NCBI GenBank assembly: GCA_030041435.1
Contig: JASHNW010000042.1
Coordinates: 1 to 64,000, forward strand
Length of the DNA: 64,000 nt
Direction of reading: 5' to 3'
DNA from: Acidobacteriaceae bacterium
Lineage (GTDB): Bacteria; Acidobacteriota; Terriglobia; Terriglobales; Acidobacteriaceae
Shown here: piece after piece, positions 42,075 through 51,675 of the stretch
How positions within the stretch are numbered: position 1 is the stretch's first letter
Layout of the letters: every line of letters starts with the position of its first letter
Program-made: the position numbers and the translations under genes
Notes under the pieces: generated by a model
Seen by the model: the letters and a program-made list of their open reading frames with translations, nothing else
The model's database searches: none
Told to the model about the DNA's origin: nothing

Positions 42075-44054
42075 ATGATCCGCTTCCTGCAAAAGGACAC
42101 ACCCTTAGTCAAAGCCATCTTCATCGTCATCATCGGCGTTACCTGCGTCTTGATGGTGATTTTCCTCGTGCCTGGCATGTTCAACGACCAGACGTCCGCC
42201 TCCGACACGTATGCGAGCATCCGGCACGGTGGTTTGCTCGGACGCTTCCTGCCTGCCGAGGACAAGATCTCTACGGCTGAAGTGCAGCTCGCGGTGCAAA
42301 ACATGTCGCGCGGTCAGCAGATTCCCGACATGCTGATGCCTTATTTCATGCAGCAGGCTGCGCAGCAGGTCATCGAGCGGGACATTCTGCAGGAGGAAGC
42401 CCATCGCATCGGCGTGACCGCGTCGGCTGACGACGTTCGCCATTTTCTGCACACCGGCATGTGGGGCCAGTATCTCTTCCCCGACGGCCAGTACATTGGC
42501 GACGAGCGCTATGCTGAACTCATCTCCGACAACCTCCATATGTCGGTCGACAAGTTCGAGAGCGAGGTCAGGCAGCAGATCGTTGTCGATCGGCTGCGCG
42601 ATCTCATCACCGCGGGCGTGACCGTGTCCGACGCCGAAGTGCGGGACTTCTACACGAACCAGTCGACAAAGATCAAGTTCGATTATGCGGTCATCAGCGC
42701 GGACGATCTGCGCAAGACGATCAACCCAACTGACACCGAACTCGAGGCATTCTTCAAACAGAATGCGTCGCGGTACACGAACGCAGATCCTGAGACCCGC
42801 AAAATCAACTACGTTGCTGTGACTGACAAGGATCTCCCCGGCGGCAAGCCGGAAGTGACGGATGCGGAAATTCAGCAGTACTACAACGACAATCAGGCGA
42901 ACTATCGGGTCGATGCGCAGGTGAAAGTGCGCCACATCCTCATCTCGGTCGATCCCAATGCAGGAGCGGCTGCCGACGCTGCCGCCAAGGCGAAGGCTCA
43001 GGGCATTCTGGATCAGTTGCACAAGGACAACGGCGAGGACTTTGCGGATCTGGCAAAGAAGAACTCTGACGACCCCGGCAGTAAAGACCAGGGAGGCGAA
43101 CTGGGCTGGATCAAGCACGGCGTTACCGTTCCTGCGTTCGATGCCGTGGCATTCGCGCAGAAGCCGGGGCAGATTTCAGGGCTGGTCCGCACCCAGTTCG
43201 GTTATCACATCATCCAGACCGAGGATAAGCAGGACGCCCACGTCAAGCCGTTGTCCGAAGTGAAGAGCTCGATCGCCGACATTCTCACCAAACAGAAGGA
43301 AGGCCAGGCGGTGCAGGCGCTCGCGCAGCAGTTGGCCACGGAGGCGCAAAAGGACGGCCTGGCCCAGGCCGCCGCTGCCTACCACATGACGGCGGTCACA
43401 TCCGATTTTGTCTCCGCAGGAGCAACCCTGACCGGGTTGAGCGACAGCTCGAAGCTTCTTACCGCCGCGTTTGCCGCGCAGAAGGGCGGCGCGGCCCAGG
43501 TAGCGGACATCGGGGATGGCGGTTATGCCGTTTTCCAGGTGGCGGACATCGATCCCGCACATACGCCGACGTTTGCAGAATACAAATCGCACGTGCTCGA
43601 CGACTTCCGCGATCAGCAGGTGACCTCGCTGCTGGCGCGCAAAACCAACGAGCTGGCAGATCGGGCTCACGCCGAAGGCGATCTTGCCAAGGCGGCGAAG
43701 GAAGTGGGCGCCACGGTGAAGACCAGCGACCTGGTCGGACGCGACCAGCAGGTGCCGGACATCGGCGCTCTGTCCAGTGCTGCGCCGTCGCTGTTTGACC
43801 TCAACGTGGGGCAGATCAGCAACGCGATCAACAACGGGACTGCGGGCGTGGTGGCAAAGATCGTCGACAAGCAGGCGCCTTCGGCGGAAGACGCGGCGAA
43901 GAACTTCGATTCCACACGCGACACGCTGCTGAACCAGCGGCGCGATCAGATGTTCCAGGTCTTTGTCTCCGACCTCGTGAACAGCTACGAGAAGGGCGGG
44001 CGGGTGCTGCTGAATCGCAAATTCCAGCAGAAGTCTCCGCTCAGCGGCACCTAG
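42075..44054 (+). CDS. PpiD-like periplasmic folding factor with SurA-type and parvulin domains
   Basis: This 659-residue protein has one N-terminal membrane helix (about 13-34) and a SurA_N-like helical region (about 60-200). A parvulin peptidyl-prolyl isomerase domain spans about 283-385 (VKVRHILIS, FADLAKKNSDDP, GGELGWIKHG, TQFGYHIIQTED). A C-terminal helical region follows. PpiD-type chaperones work at the exit of the Sec channel. Its promoter region (41917-42074) shows no gene. A good terminator follows. Confidence 0.9.
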   Translation: MIRFLQKDTPLVKAIFIVIIGVTCVLMVIFLVPGMFNDQTSASDTYASIRHGGLLGRFLPAEDKISTAEVQLAVQNMSRGQQIPDMLMPYFMQQAAQQVIERDILQEEAHRIGVTASADDVRHFLHTGMWGQYLFPDGQYIGDERYAELISDNLHMSVDKFESEVRQQIVVDRLRDLITAGVTVSDAEVRDFYTNQSTKIKFDYAVISADDLRKTINPTDTELEAFFKQNASRYTNADPETRKINYVAVTDKDLPGGKPEVTDAEIQQYYNDNQANYRVDAQVKVRHILISVDPNAGAAADAAAKAKAQGILDQLHKDNGEDFADLAKKNSDDPGSKDQGGELGWIKHGVTVPAFDAVAFAQKPGQISGLVRTQFGYHIIQTEDKQDAHVKPLSEVKSSIADILTKQKEGQAVQALAQQLATEAQKDGLAQAAAAYHMTAVTSDFVSAGATLTGLSDSSKLLTAAFAAQKGGAAQVADIGDGGYAVFQVADIDPAHTPTFAEYKSHVLDDFRDQQVTSLLARKTNELADRAHAEGDLAKAAKEVGATVKTSDLVGRDQQVPDIGALSSAAPSLFDLNVGQISNAINNGTAGVVAKIVDKQAPSAEDAAKNFDSTRDTLLNQRRDQMFQVFVSDLVNSYEKGGRVLLNRKFQQKSPLSGT

Positions 44055-44075
44055 CAGCTGAAGAACAGGCAACCG

Positions 44076-44120
44076 AAGCCCGTGCTGTTCGAATCCCCTC
44101 GATGGCGCGGGCTTTTTCTT
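44076..44120 (+). terminator. rho-independent terminator after ppiD-like gene
   Basis: AAGCCCGTGC (44076-44085) pairs with GCGCGGGCTT (44105-44114) through one G-T pair, with a 19-nt loop and a TTTTT run followed by CTTT. It lies 22 bp past the stop of the ppiD-like gene and just before malQ, separating the two transcripts. Confidence 0.75.
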
Positions 44121-44141
44121 TCAGATTCTCTGGATTGATGC

Positions 44142-45656
44142 ATGCCATTGGAACGCTCTTCGGGACTTCTGCTCCACGTATCGTCGCTGCCTTCCTATGG
44201 CGGCATCGGCGATCTGGGACCCGCCGCCTACGCGTTCGCCGACTTTCTCGCTGCTGCCAGGCAGCGGCTTTGGCAGGTTCTTCCCCTCAGCCCTACGGGA
44301 TACGGCAACTCACCCTATGCTGCGCTCTCGGCATTTGCCGGCAATCCTCTGCTCATTTCGCTGGAATTTCTTGCCGACCGCGGCTGGATCGACGGCGACC
44401 GTCTGGAGGGCCTGCCAGGCTGGACTGGTAATGTCGACTACGAAGAGGTCTCCGCCAGAAAACTGCCCCTCCTTGAGGAGGCCGCGCGCAATTTCCTCCA
44501 GCGCCACGCGGAGACGGAGTGGTCGCAGTTCGAGGTTTTTTGCCGCGAAAATGCAGGTTGGCTGAATGCCTGGGCGCAGTATCTGGTGCTGCGCCGCAAG
44601 TTCGACTACACATCGTGGAACCACTGGCCGGACGAGTTCAAGCATCGCGATGCCCAGGCTCTCGATCACCTCCAGGCGGAACACGGTGAGGAACTGGCGG
44701 TCGCTCAGGCCATCCAGTTCGCTTTCGACGAGCAATGGCGTGCCCTGCGCGAGTACTGCGCCGCGCGCGACATCCGCTTCATCGGCGACGTCGCCATTTT
44801 CGTCAATTACGACAGCGCCGATGTCTGGACGCATCCCAACCTGTTTGAACTGAACGCGGATCTCTCTCCCATCCGCGTGGCCGGTGTCCCGCCCGACTAT
44901 TTTTCGGCGACCGGCCAGCGCTGGGGCAATCCGCTCTACAAATGGGACGTGCTCGAACAGAGCGGCTTTGCGTGGTGGGTTGAGCGCATTCGGCGCTCGC
45001 ATAATCTCTACGATGTGATTCGCCTCGATCATTTCCGGGGATTCGAGGCCTATTGGTCCATCCCTGCGGAGGACGAAACGGCGGTCAATGGAACCTGGGT
45101 CAAAGCCCCTGGCGCGGCCCTCTTTGAACGGCTGCATCAGGAGCTGGGCGATCTGCCTTTTATCGCCGAAGATCTGGGCCTGATCACGAAGGAAGTGGAT
45201 GAGCTCCGCGATCGCTTCGCGCTGCCCGGTATGCGGGTGATCCAGTTCGGGTTCTCCTCCCGCGGCGCGCATTTGCATCTGCCCCATCGGTATGGAACCA
45301 ACACGGTTGCTTATACCGGTACGCACGACAACGATACGACGCGGGGATGGTGGGAATCCGGGGCGACGCAGGCGGAGCGAGCGGCGGTCGGCGCTTACGT
45401 TGCGAGCGGCGGAAGCAGCGTCGTCTGGCCATTGATTCGTGCGACTGCTTCATCCGTCGCCGATACCTGCCTCTTCCCGGTGCAGGATATCCTCGAGCTG
45501 GGCAGCGAGGCGCGCATGAATGTGCCTTCGCGGCCTGAGGGCAACTGGAGCTGGCGCTGCCCGGAGAACGCGCTTTCGCCCACGCTCGCAGCGGAGCTGG
45601 CTGCACTGACAGAAGTGACCGATCGCGACAAGGCAGGACGCGATCCGCAGGAATGA
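44142..45656 (+). CDS. malQ: 4-alpha-glucanotransferase (amylomaltase)
   Basis: This 504-residue GH77 enzyme disproportionates alpha-1,4-glucans. It begins with the typical RSSGLLLHVSSLPSYGGIGDLG. The catalytic nucleophile is in VIRLDHFRGF (D296), the acid-base in FIAEDLGLIT (E343), and the third aspartate is in TGTHDNDTTRGW. Length is standard. It converges with treY, 12 bp apart, and both act on maltodextrin or glycogen. Confidence 0.95.
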   Translation: MPLERSSGLLLHVSSLPSYGGIGDLGPAAYAFADFLAAARQRLWQVLPLSPTGYGNSPYAALSAFAGNPLLISLEFLADRGWIDGDRLEGLPGWTGNVDYEEVSARKLPLLEEAARNFLQRHAETEWSQFEVFCRENAGWLNAWAQYLVLRRKFDYTSWNHWPDEFKHRDAQALDHLQAEHGEELAVAQAIQFAFDEQWRALREYCAARDIRFIGDVAIFVNYDSADVWTHPNLFELNADLSPIRVAGVPPDYFSATGQRWGNPLYKWDVLEQSGFAWWVERIRRSHNLYDVIRLDHFRGFEAYWSIPAEDETAVNGTWVKAPGAALFERLHQELGDLPFIAEDLGLITKEVDELRDRFALPGMRVIQFGFSSRGAHLHLPHRYGTNTVAYTGTHDNDTTRGWWESGATQAERAAVGAYVASGGSSVVWPLIRATASSVADTCLFPVQDILELGSEARMNVPSRPEGNWSWRCPENALSPTLAAELAALTEVTDRDKAGRDPQE

Positions 45657-45668
45657 CCCAGGCGATCT

Positions 45669-48653
45669 TTATGCGCAGGCCAGCAGCGCAACCGGGAATC
45701 CTTCGAAGACCGACCGCAACGGCAGCCGTCCGTCAGGACCCGTGCGCAGCCATGACCCCGTGAACACATTCTCGAGCGCCGCGCCCGCCAGCTGTGGAAG
45801 GTGTAATTCCCCATCGCCCCACGCCATGCCCATCGGCAGGTGTGGTTTGCCGCCCATCAGAGTGTATGCAAAGCGCGGGACAACCGCGACGACGCGGTTT
45901 CCTCGATGGAACGCGAGGATGTGCTGGGCATGCTCCCTGCTCGCCTGAACCGGGACATATTCGCCGTGCCGGAACGCGTCCGGCATACGGTTGCGCAACT
46001 GGAGCGCTCTGTGGATCGTCCAGAGCTTCACCCGGCCGTCGTGCAGAGTCTCGAGGACATCGCGGCATACCGCAGCTTCTCCCTCGCTTGCGGCCTGCTC
46101 GCGCATCGCGGCCAGAGCATGGCGACGCATATCGTAGTCCACGGGTCTGCGATTATCCGGATCCACCAAGCTCAGGTCCCACATCTCCGTTCCCTGATAG
46201 AAATCGGGCACTCCCGGCGAAGCAACCTTCAGCACCACCTGAGCGAGCGAATTCACAGCTCCAAACAGGCGGAGAACGGGCAGGAGGTCGGCGAGAGTTT
46301 CCACAAACCGCGGTTCCCTGCCCCGGCCATCCGGCATGAGAACGCTGCGGAGAAAACTGTGCACCGCATCGACGTAAACCGGATTTGGATTCGTCCAGCT
46401 CAGGTTCACCTTGGCCTCGCTCAGGGCCTTGGTCATGTACTGCTGCATGCGTTCCAGGAAGTTCTGACGGTCATCGGCGGTTCTCATCTTCCAGGGCCAG
46501 GCTCCGACCAGGGTCTGGTAGATGAAGTACTCTTCATTCGCATCCGGGGCCACGCGGCCGTCTTCGAGTGTGCGTTTGTGCTTCGCATTCATCCGCATCC
46601 ACCGCCGCACATACGACGGCCACAGATATGTCATTTCGGAAAGAACATTCAGCCGGTTACGCACATCTTCGCTGCGCTTGGTATCGTGCGTCGAGCTCGC
46701 CAGCATGGCATCCGGCACACTTCTCAGCCGTTCGAGATTTGCGCCGTGAAACTCTTCCTGCGCGATGCCGAAGGCTTCGATCGTACTGCCGACGTCATTC
46801 GATGAGAGAAAGCGGTTGTAGACGTAGAACGAGGTGTCCTCCACACCTTTCGCCATCACCGGACCGCTCAGCTGCTGGAACTTGAGCGCGAAATACAGCT
46901 CGCGCTGGTCGATCTCCTGGCCCGTCTTCTCGTGGAGCAGCAGCGTGTTCTCAAGGAAATCGAATACCGATGCATCCATTTCGCGATTGTGGCGCTTGGC
47001 CCGGGCGATCGCCTGCCGAATGAACGATCGATCGCGCTCGGTATATTGCCCGCGATCGTCGATGTAGGTGCGATACACCGGGAAGCAGGCGATCGTCTCC
47101 CGCACCGCGGTTTCCAGTAAATCGTCGGTGAAATCGCGCGCTCTGCGGTTCGCCGAGGCCAGCCGGCTCAGCAGATTCGTCAACACATAGACTTCGCTCG
47201 ACAGAGCGTTGCGCATCACGTTCAGCTTCGACTCATACACGACCGATTCTGGGTCCGACGGCAAACCCGTGATCCTCTCGTAAAGATCGGTGAAACGCCG
47301 TTTGTTATCGCCGCGGATGAAAACCTGGCTGCCGAAGTAAACAAAATCGTACCCCGAGGTGCCGCGCACAGGCCATTCCCGCGGAAGCGATTCACGCGGC
47401 TCCAGAATTTTTTCGACCACTGCGTACAGCGGCCCCGGTTCGGCGGCCCAGTCGTGCCCGCGCAGCGCGTCGCGAACCTGCAGCTCGATCCCATTTTCTC
47501 CGGTCGGTTGCTGCGGCTCTTCGCCCATGCACTGGCTGGCCACACAGAGCAGCTGCAGGCGGATGAGGTATTGGCGCGGGTTGAACAGCCCGTCGCAGTG
47601 GTCGATGCGGAGTCCCGTCACCTCGCCGCGCGCCAGCAGCCTGCGAATCAGGCAATGGGTAGCCGCAAAGACCCTGGGATTCTCCATGCGCAGCCCAACC
47701 AGGTCGTTGACATCGAAGAAACGCCGGTAATTGATCTCTTCGATCGATACCCGCCAGTATGCGAGGCGCCACGGCTGCTGCTCCAGCAGTTCATGCAGCC
47801 GATCGAAGCTGTGCGGGTCGCCCTCCCTGCCGTTGATGCGCTCCAGCGCGCTCCTCAGCGCCGGCTGCATTTCTTCGCTCAGCAAAGCGGCGCGCAGCCG
47901 TGGCCGCAGGTCATCGAGCTGCTGGCGCCGTTGCAGGGCCAGATTCCTGTCTGTGGTTTCGTGCGGCGGAATGTGCGCCGTATCGCGCACCAGATCGCGG
48001 AAGTATTCCGGCACGCCAAGTTCGTCCAGTTCCGGGCTGGGAAATATGACCGGAAGCGATCGCGGAGCGATCGCGACGAGATGGTCGAAATAGCGGATGC
48101 GCAGTTGTCCGTCGACCACGACCACCTGAATCCGTTTCGCTTCCAGCTCTTCTCCATACTGGCGTCCGAGAATCGGCAGAAGCAGCTTGTCTTTCATGTC
48201 AGGATTCAGAGGATTCCAGTCAATGTCGAAATAGTCCGCAAATTCCGAAGCGCGGCCGTTCTCCAGCACGTCCTGCCACCACAGCGAATCGTTGCCCACC
48301 CCCATGTGATTGGGCACGATATCCAGAAGCAGTCCCATGCCCAGCTCGCGCAGCCGCGCAGTGAGGCGCGCAAAGCCGGCTTCTCCGCCGAGTTCTGGGT
48401 TGAGCCGGTCGTGCCGGGTCACATCGTAGCCGTGGGCGCTGCCCGGACGCGCCTCGAAAACCGGCGACGCATAGCAGTCGTCGATGCCCAGGTCCTTCAG
48501 ATAGGGCAGCACGGCCTCCGCGTGGGCGAAGTTGAATCCGGAATGGAGCTGCAGCCGGTAGGTGGACTGCGGAACGCGAGCTTCCGCGCGCGACTGCCGT
48601 TCAATGCAGTCCTTCGTGGTCAGCTGCTCGCTGGATAGTCCTGCTGCTAACAC
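45669..48653 (-). CDS. treY: malto-oligosyltrehalose synthase
   Basis: This enzyme of GH13 turns the reducing end of maltodextrin into a trehalosyl unit. It has the N-terminal VPQSTYRLQLHSGFNFAHA, DIVPNHMGVGND, the nucleophile motif LRIDHCDGL, and C-terminal GVPDFYQGTEMWDLSLVDPD. The start is uncertain: the frame is open to 48761, but a hairpin lies at 48723-48742 and AAGGGG precedes GTG 48653, so I place the start there (994 residues). ATG 48746 is the alternative. No treZ is in the window, so trehalose release would need a partner elsewhere. Confidence 0.9.
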   Translation of the reverse strand: MLAAGLSSEQLTTKDCIERQSRAEARVPQSTYRLQLHSGFNFAHAEAVLPYLKDLGIDDCYASPVFEARPGSAHGYDVTRHDRLNPELGGEAGFARLTARLRELGMGLLLDIVPNHMGVGNDSLWWQDVLENGRASEFADYFDIDWNPLNPDMKDKLLLPILGRQYGEELEAKRIQVVVVDGQLRIRYFDHLVAIAPRSLPVIFPSPELDELGVPEYFRDLVRDTAHIPPHETTDRNLALQRRQQLDDLRPRLRAALLSEEMQPALRSALERINGREGDPHSFDRLHELLEQQPWRLAYWRVSIEEINYRRFFDVNDLVGLRMENPRVFAATHCLIRRLLARGEVTGLRIDHCDGLFNPRQYLIRLQLLCVASQCMGEEPQQPTGENGIELQVRDALRGHDWAAEPGPLYAVVEKILEPRESLPREWPVRGTSGYDFVYFGSQVFIRGDNKRRFTDLYERITGLPSDPESVVYESKLNVMRNALSSEVYVLTNLLSRLASANRRARDFTDDLLETAVRETIACFPVYRTYIDDRGQYTERDRSFIRQAIARAKRHNREMDASVFDFLENTLLLHEKTGQEIDQRELYFALKFQQLSGPVMAKGVEDTSFYVYNRFLSSNDVGSTIEAFGIAQEEFHGANLERLRSVPDAMLASSTHDTKRSEDVRNRLNVLSEMTYLWPSYVRRWMRMNAKHKRTLEDGRVAPDANEEYFIYQTLVGAWPWKMRTADDRQNFLERMQQYMTKALSEAKVNLSWTNPNPVYVDAVHSFLRSVLMPDGRGREPRFVETLADLLPVLRLFGAVNSLAQVVLKVASPGVPDFYQGTEMWDLSLVDPDNRRPVDYDMRRHALAAMREQAASEGEAAVCRDVLETLHDGRVKLWTIHRALQLRNRMPDAFRHGEYVPVQASREHAQHILAFHRGNRVVAVVPRFAYTLMGGKPHLPMGMAWGDGELHLPQLAGAALENVFTGSWLRTGPDGRLPLRSVFEGFPVALLACA

Positions 48654-48722
48654 GTGCACTTGCCCCTTGGATGCAAAAAACAGCGGGCCGGATGAGCGGC
48701 GCTTACCGACCAGAACAGAAAT

Positions 48723-48742
48723 CCCCGCCGCAGCGGGGTTTT
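48723..48742 (+). terminator. hairpin CCCCGC/GCGGGG with T-run
   Basis: A 6-bp GC stem (48723-48728 with 733-738), 4-nt loop and TTTT on the plus strand. On the minus strand, where the flanking genes run, it would follow the DUF948-like gene stop at 48766 and precede treY, with ATTTCT instead of a clean T-run. It may act as a weak minus-strand terminator. Confidence 0.45.
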
Positions 48743-48765
48743 GCATTTTCGGAAGCCCCAAACTT

Positions 48766-49293
48766 CTATACGAAGTGGTCGCCGTCGGCGGCAGCGTGCG
48801 CTTCGCGATCGCGGCCGCGCAGGACGTCCAGACCTGCGCGCAGACCGTTCAGCAAAGCTCCAATCTGTCGCACCGGTGTGATCACCGCATGCTGCAGGGT
48901 CGCCGTTGCATGGGCAACCGTGTTCAGCGTGCCTGTTACCATCTCGTCGACGCGCTCAACCTGCACTTCTGTCTTTTTCAGCAAATCGTCGAGCGTCTCG
49001 CCGACCTGCGCAGACTGATCCTTCAGCTTATGGCTCACCTCCAGCACCTGCTGGCTCGCGTCGACAACATTCTGGACCGCGGTTTTGATTTTGGGAGCAA
49101 TTTCTTCAATCATGCTCCGCGCCGACACCAGCGTGGGCACGACATGCTCTTCCGCCAATTTCGAAACCTGGTCGAGCCGGCCGAGCGCGCTCTTCAGGGC
49201 AAACAGCATCCCCAGCAGCACAAAAGCCTGCAACAGCACTCCAGCCGCTGTCACGGCGGTAAAAGTGACGTAAATCCAGGATACCTGATGCAT
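48766..49293 (-). CDS. membrane-anchored coiled-coil protein (DUF948-like)
   Basis: This 175-residue protein has one N-terminal membrane helix (about 8-34) and a long helical region with heptad spacing (APKIKTAVQNVVDASQQVLE, LDDLLKKTEVQVERVDEMV). It looks like the DUF948 type of general stress proteins. A gene for a YtxH-type protein lies 85 bp upstream in the same orientation, a pairing known in Bacillus stress operons. Function unknown. Confidence 0.7.
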   Translation of the reverse strand: MHQVSWIYVTFTAVTAAGVLLQAFVLLGMLFALKSALGRLDQVSKLAEEHVVPTLVSARSMIEEIAPKIKTAVQNVVDASQQVLEVSHKLKDQSAQVGETLDDLLKKTEVQVERVDEMVTGTLNTVAHATATLQHAVITPVRQIGALLNGLRAGLDVLRGRDREAHAAADGDHFV

Positions 49294-49378
49294 AGCACGT
49301 ACCTGCTCTCAGCCCGAGACTTCAGCCTGCGCATCCGCGGTCTCGCGCGCTTTCTCCTTCGTCTCGCAATTCTGAGTA

Positions 49379-49774
49379 TCAGGCCGGCTCATTCGAGTTG
49401 GAGGACGATGAGCTTTGATACGCCTGGCGCCCCGCTTCCACCGCCGCCGTCACTTTTCCTGTCTGCTCGCTGACAAACTGTTTCCCCTGATTCACGAATT
49501 CGTCCCACTGCGCGCGGCCCCGCTCGACCACCTCTTTGCTGCGATCGACATATTCGTTGACCTGCGTCTTGCTGCGATCCACCAGGTCGCCAACCTGATC
49601 CGCTGCCTCGCGCCCGCGCTGTTTCAGATACTCCGTCCCCTCGCGAGCACTGCTCATCAGGCCCTCGCGAGTTTCGCGTCCCGCCTTGGGAGCATATAAG
49701 ACGCCAATCAGGGCTCCGATGCCCAAACCTGCAAGAAACCAGCTGAATCCACCCGACTGCTTCTCTTCGGACAT
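49379..49774 (-). CDS. YtxH-domain protein
   Basis: This 131-residue protein has an N-terminal glycine-rich membrane helix (FLAGLGIGALIGVLYAPKAG, followed by RE-rich start of the YtxH domain) and an amphipathic charged helix tail (SKTQVNEYVDRSKEVVERGR). ATG 49774 has a perfect AGGAGGT site 8 bp upstream. YtxH proteins are associated with general stress and desiccation responses; their mechanism is unknown. Confidence 0.8.
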   Translation of the reverse strand: MSEEKQSGGFSWFLAGLGIGALIGVLYAPKAGRETREGLMSSAREGTEYLKQRGREAADQVGDLVDRSKTQVNEYVDRSKEVVERGRAQWDEFVNQGKQFVSEQTGKVTAAVEAGRQAYQSSSSSNSNEPA

Positions 49775-50136
49775 AAGCAATGACCTCCTTCGTATGAACC
49801 TGTTCCGCCGGACAAACCATGGTAGCTGGAACGACATGCCCGCGCAAATAACCTTACGGATGCAGTGCGTGGGCAGCCTGAGGGCGACCCGACAAGCCTG
49901 ACGCGAGCCGGCGGCGCCGCCGATGTCAACCAAGTGGCACGCGCAGCTGGAAATCTCACTGACACCCTCGTTACGATGCCTTCGCCCTGCGTCTGGGTGC
50001 CAGCCTGTCTGTGACGCGCGGGCCGAGTCCCGTTGCCGGACGACCGCGTCATCAAGCGCATCGACCGCGTCATCGAGCGAGAGAGCGCTCATCCTTCCGG
50101 CTGTCCTCCGCAGTTTTCAGCCAGGCCGTCGACACC
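49775..50136. other. intergenic region between ytxH-like gene and efflux operon
   Basis: I see no gene or RNA in these 360 bp. It presumably holds the promoter of the minus-strand YtxH-type gene and the transcription end of the efflux operon. No clear terminator hairpin was spotted by eye. Confidence 0.4.
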
Positions 50137-51675
50137 TCAGTGCTGCATTTGGTAGTTCGCGTTAGCGACTTTGGCGGCGACCTGCGATGGAGATGGCAGC
50201 TGCGATACATCCCATCCTCCGCCCAGAGCCTGAACCAGCTCGACTGCCGACAACATCTCGTCGACTTGTGCGGCATTGAGGGTTTCCTGGTTGCCAAGAA
50301 CAGTTGTCTGCGCGGTGACCACATCGATGTAGGGATCGACGCCCGTGTTGTAGCGCTGCATTTCCATTTGCAGGTATTGCTGCGAAGACTTGACGGCATC
50401 CTGTTGTTGCAGAATCTGCTGCGAGTAGATGCGGGTGCCGGCCAGAGCGTCCTCAACCTGCTGGAACGCGGTGAGGGTGGTTTGCCGGTAGCTGGCAAGG
50501 TCGGCGTTGTACGTCGCTTCGTATTGATGCAGCTCGGCGCGGTAGAGCCCGCCATCGAAGATCACCTGTGAGGCGGAAGGCCCGATGGACCAGGTTCGGC
50601 TGGCCCAGTTGAAGAGATGCTTCAGTGTGGAAGCTTCAAAGCCCCCGCTTGCGGAAATAGTGACCTGCGGGAAAAACGCACCATATCCGATGCCGATGGT
50701 CGCGTTGGCTTCCGCAAGGGTGCGCTCGGCGGCGGCGATATCGGGGCGGCGCTCAACGAGTTGTGAAGGCACGCCGGTGGGAATCGGCGGCGGAGTATAG
50801 ATCATCGGTTTGACGGGAATCGAAAAATCGCTGGCCACTTTGCCGAGCAGAACAGCGATGGCATGCTGATACTGCGCGCGGGCCAGGCCCACGTTGGTGG
50901 CCGCGGCCTGAGCACCCTGGAGGGTGGCGCGGGATTCGACAACGGAGATGTAGTCGCCTGTTCCGGCATCGTAAGCGCCCTGGTTGGCATCGAGCGCTTT
51001 TTGATCGGCAGCTACGGTCTGATCGAGAATCTGCTGGAGCATGTCCTGGCCGCGAATTTCAAAGTAATACTCGGCGAGCGAGGCCTGCTCCGTGAGCTTC
51101 TCCAGTTGAAGGTCGGCGGCGCTGACCTGTGCCGCGTATTGCGCTTCGCGGACCTCGTTGCGGATTTTGCCCCAGAAATCGGGCGCCCACGACACATCGA
51201 GGGGCGCGGCCCACAGAGTGCTGGTCCGTCCGACGTTGGCCTGAGAAGAATTCGTTAGGTTAGAGGAGCTTCTGGAACGGCTCCAGGAGGGATTCGCCGT
51301 GATGGTGGGCCAGTACTGCGAGCGGGCTTCGGCGATGACGGCGCGGGCCTCCATGTACTGCTGGAAGTATTGCTTGATCGTCTCGTTGTTGATGTTGAGC
51401 TGGTCTTCGAGCGCGTTCAGCTCGGGCTCATGAAAAACCTCCCACCAGTTGCCGCGCAGCATGCCATCGCTGGGGCTGGCTACCTTCCAGCCCGGCTGGT
51501 CCTGGAAGTTGACCGTAGATTCCTTGTAGTTTTGAGCTGCGATCTGAGGCGGCGCGGGAGCATGGTATTTGGGCCCCACGGTGCATCCGGCCAGAGTGGC
51601 CAGCAGCACACCGCTGGCGATCGCAAAAAAGATCCGGTTTCTCCGGATGATCGAGGTGTTGTTCACGCATTTCAT
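50137..51675 (-). CDS. RND efflux outer membrane lipoprotein (NodT/OprM family)
   Basis: This 512-residue protein has a lipobox LATLAGC (processed near residue 30) and VGPKYHAPAPP, which is the family start. It has two TolC-like repeats (ARSQYWPTITANPSWSR, ERRPDIAAAERTLAEANATI) that form the alpha-barrel tunnel. It is the last gene of the efflux operon, overlapping the second permease by 4 bp and preceded by AAGGAG. It would connect with the pump for export across the outer membrane. Confidence 0.9.
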   Translation of the reverse strand: MKCVNNTSIIRRNRIFFAIASGVLLATLAGCTVGPKYHAPAPPQIAAQNYKESTVNFQDQPGWKVASPSDGMLRGNWWEVFHEPELNALEDQLNINNETIKQYFQQYMEARAVIAEARSQYWPTITANPSWSRSRSSSNLTNSSQANVGRTSTLWAAPLDVSWAPDFWGKIRNEVREAQYAAQVSAADLQLEKLTEQASLAEYYFEIRGQDMLQQILDQTVAADQKALDANQGAYDAGTGDYISVVESRATLQGAQAAATNVGLARAQYQHAIAVLLGKVASDFSIPVKPMIYTPPPIPTGVPSQLVERRPDIAAAERTLAEANATIGIGYGAFFPQVTISASGGFEASTLKHLFNWASRTWSIGPSASQVIFDGGLYRAELHQYEATYNADLASYRQTTLTAFQQVEDALAGTRIYSQQILQQQDAVKSSQQYLQMEMQRYNTGVDPYIDVVTAQTTVLGNQETLNAAQVDEMLSAVELVQALGGGWDVSQLPSPSQVAAKVANANYQMQH

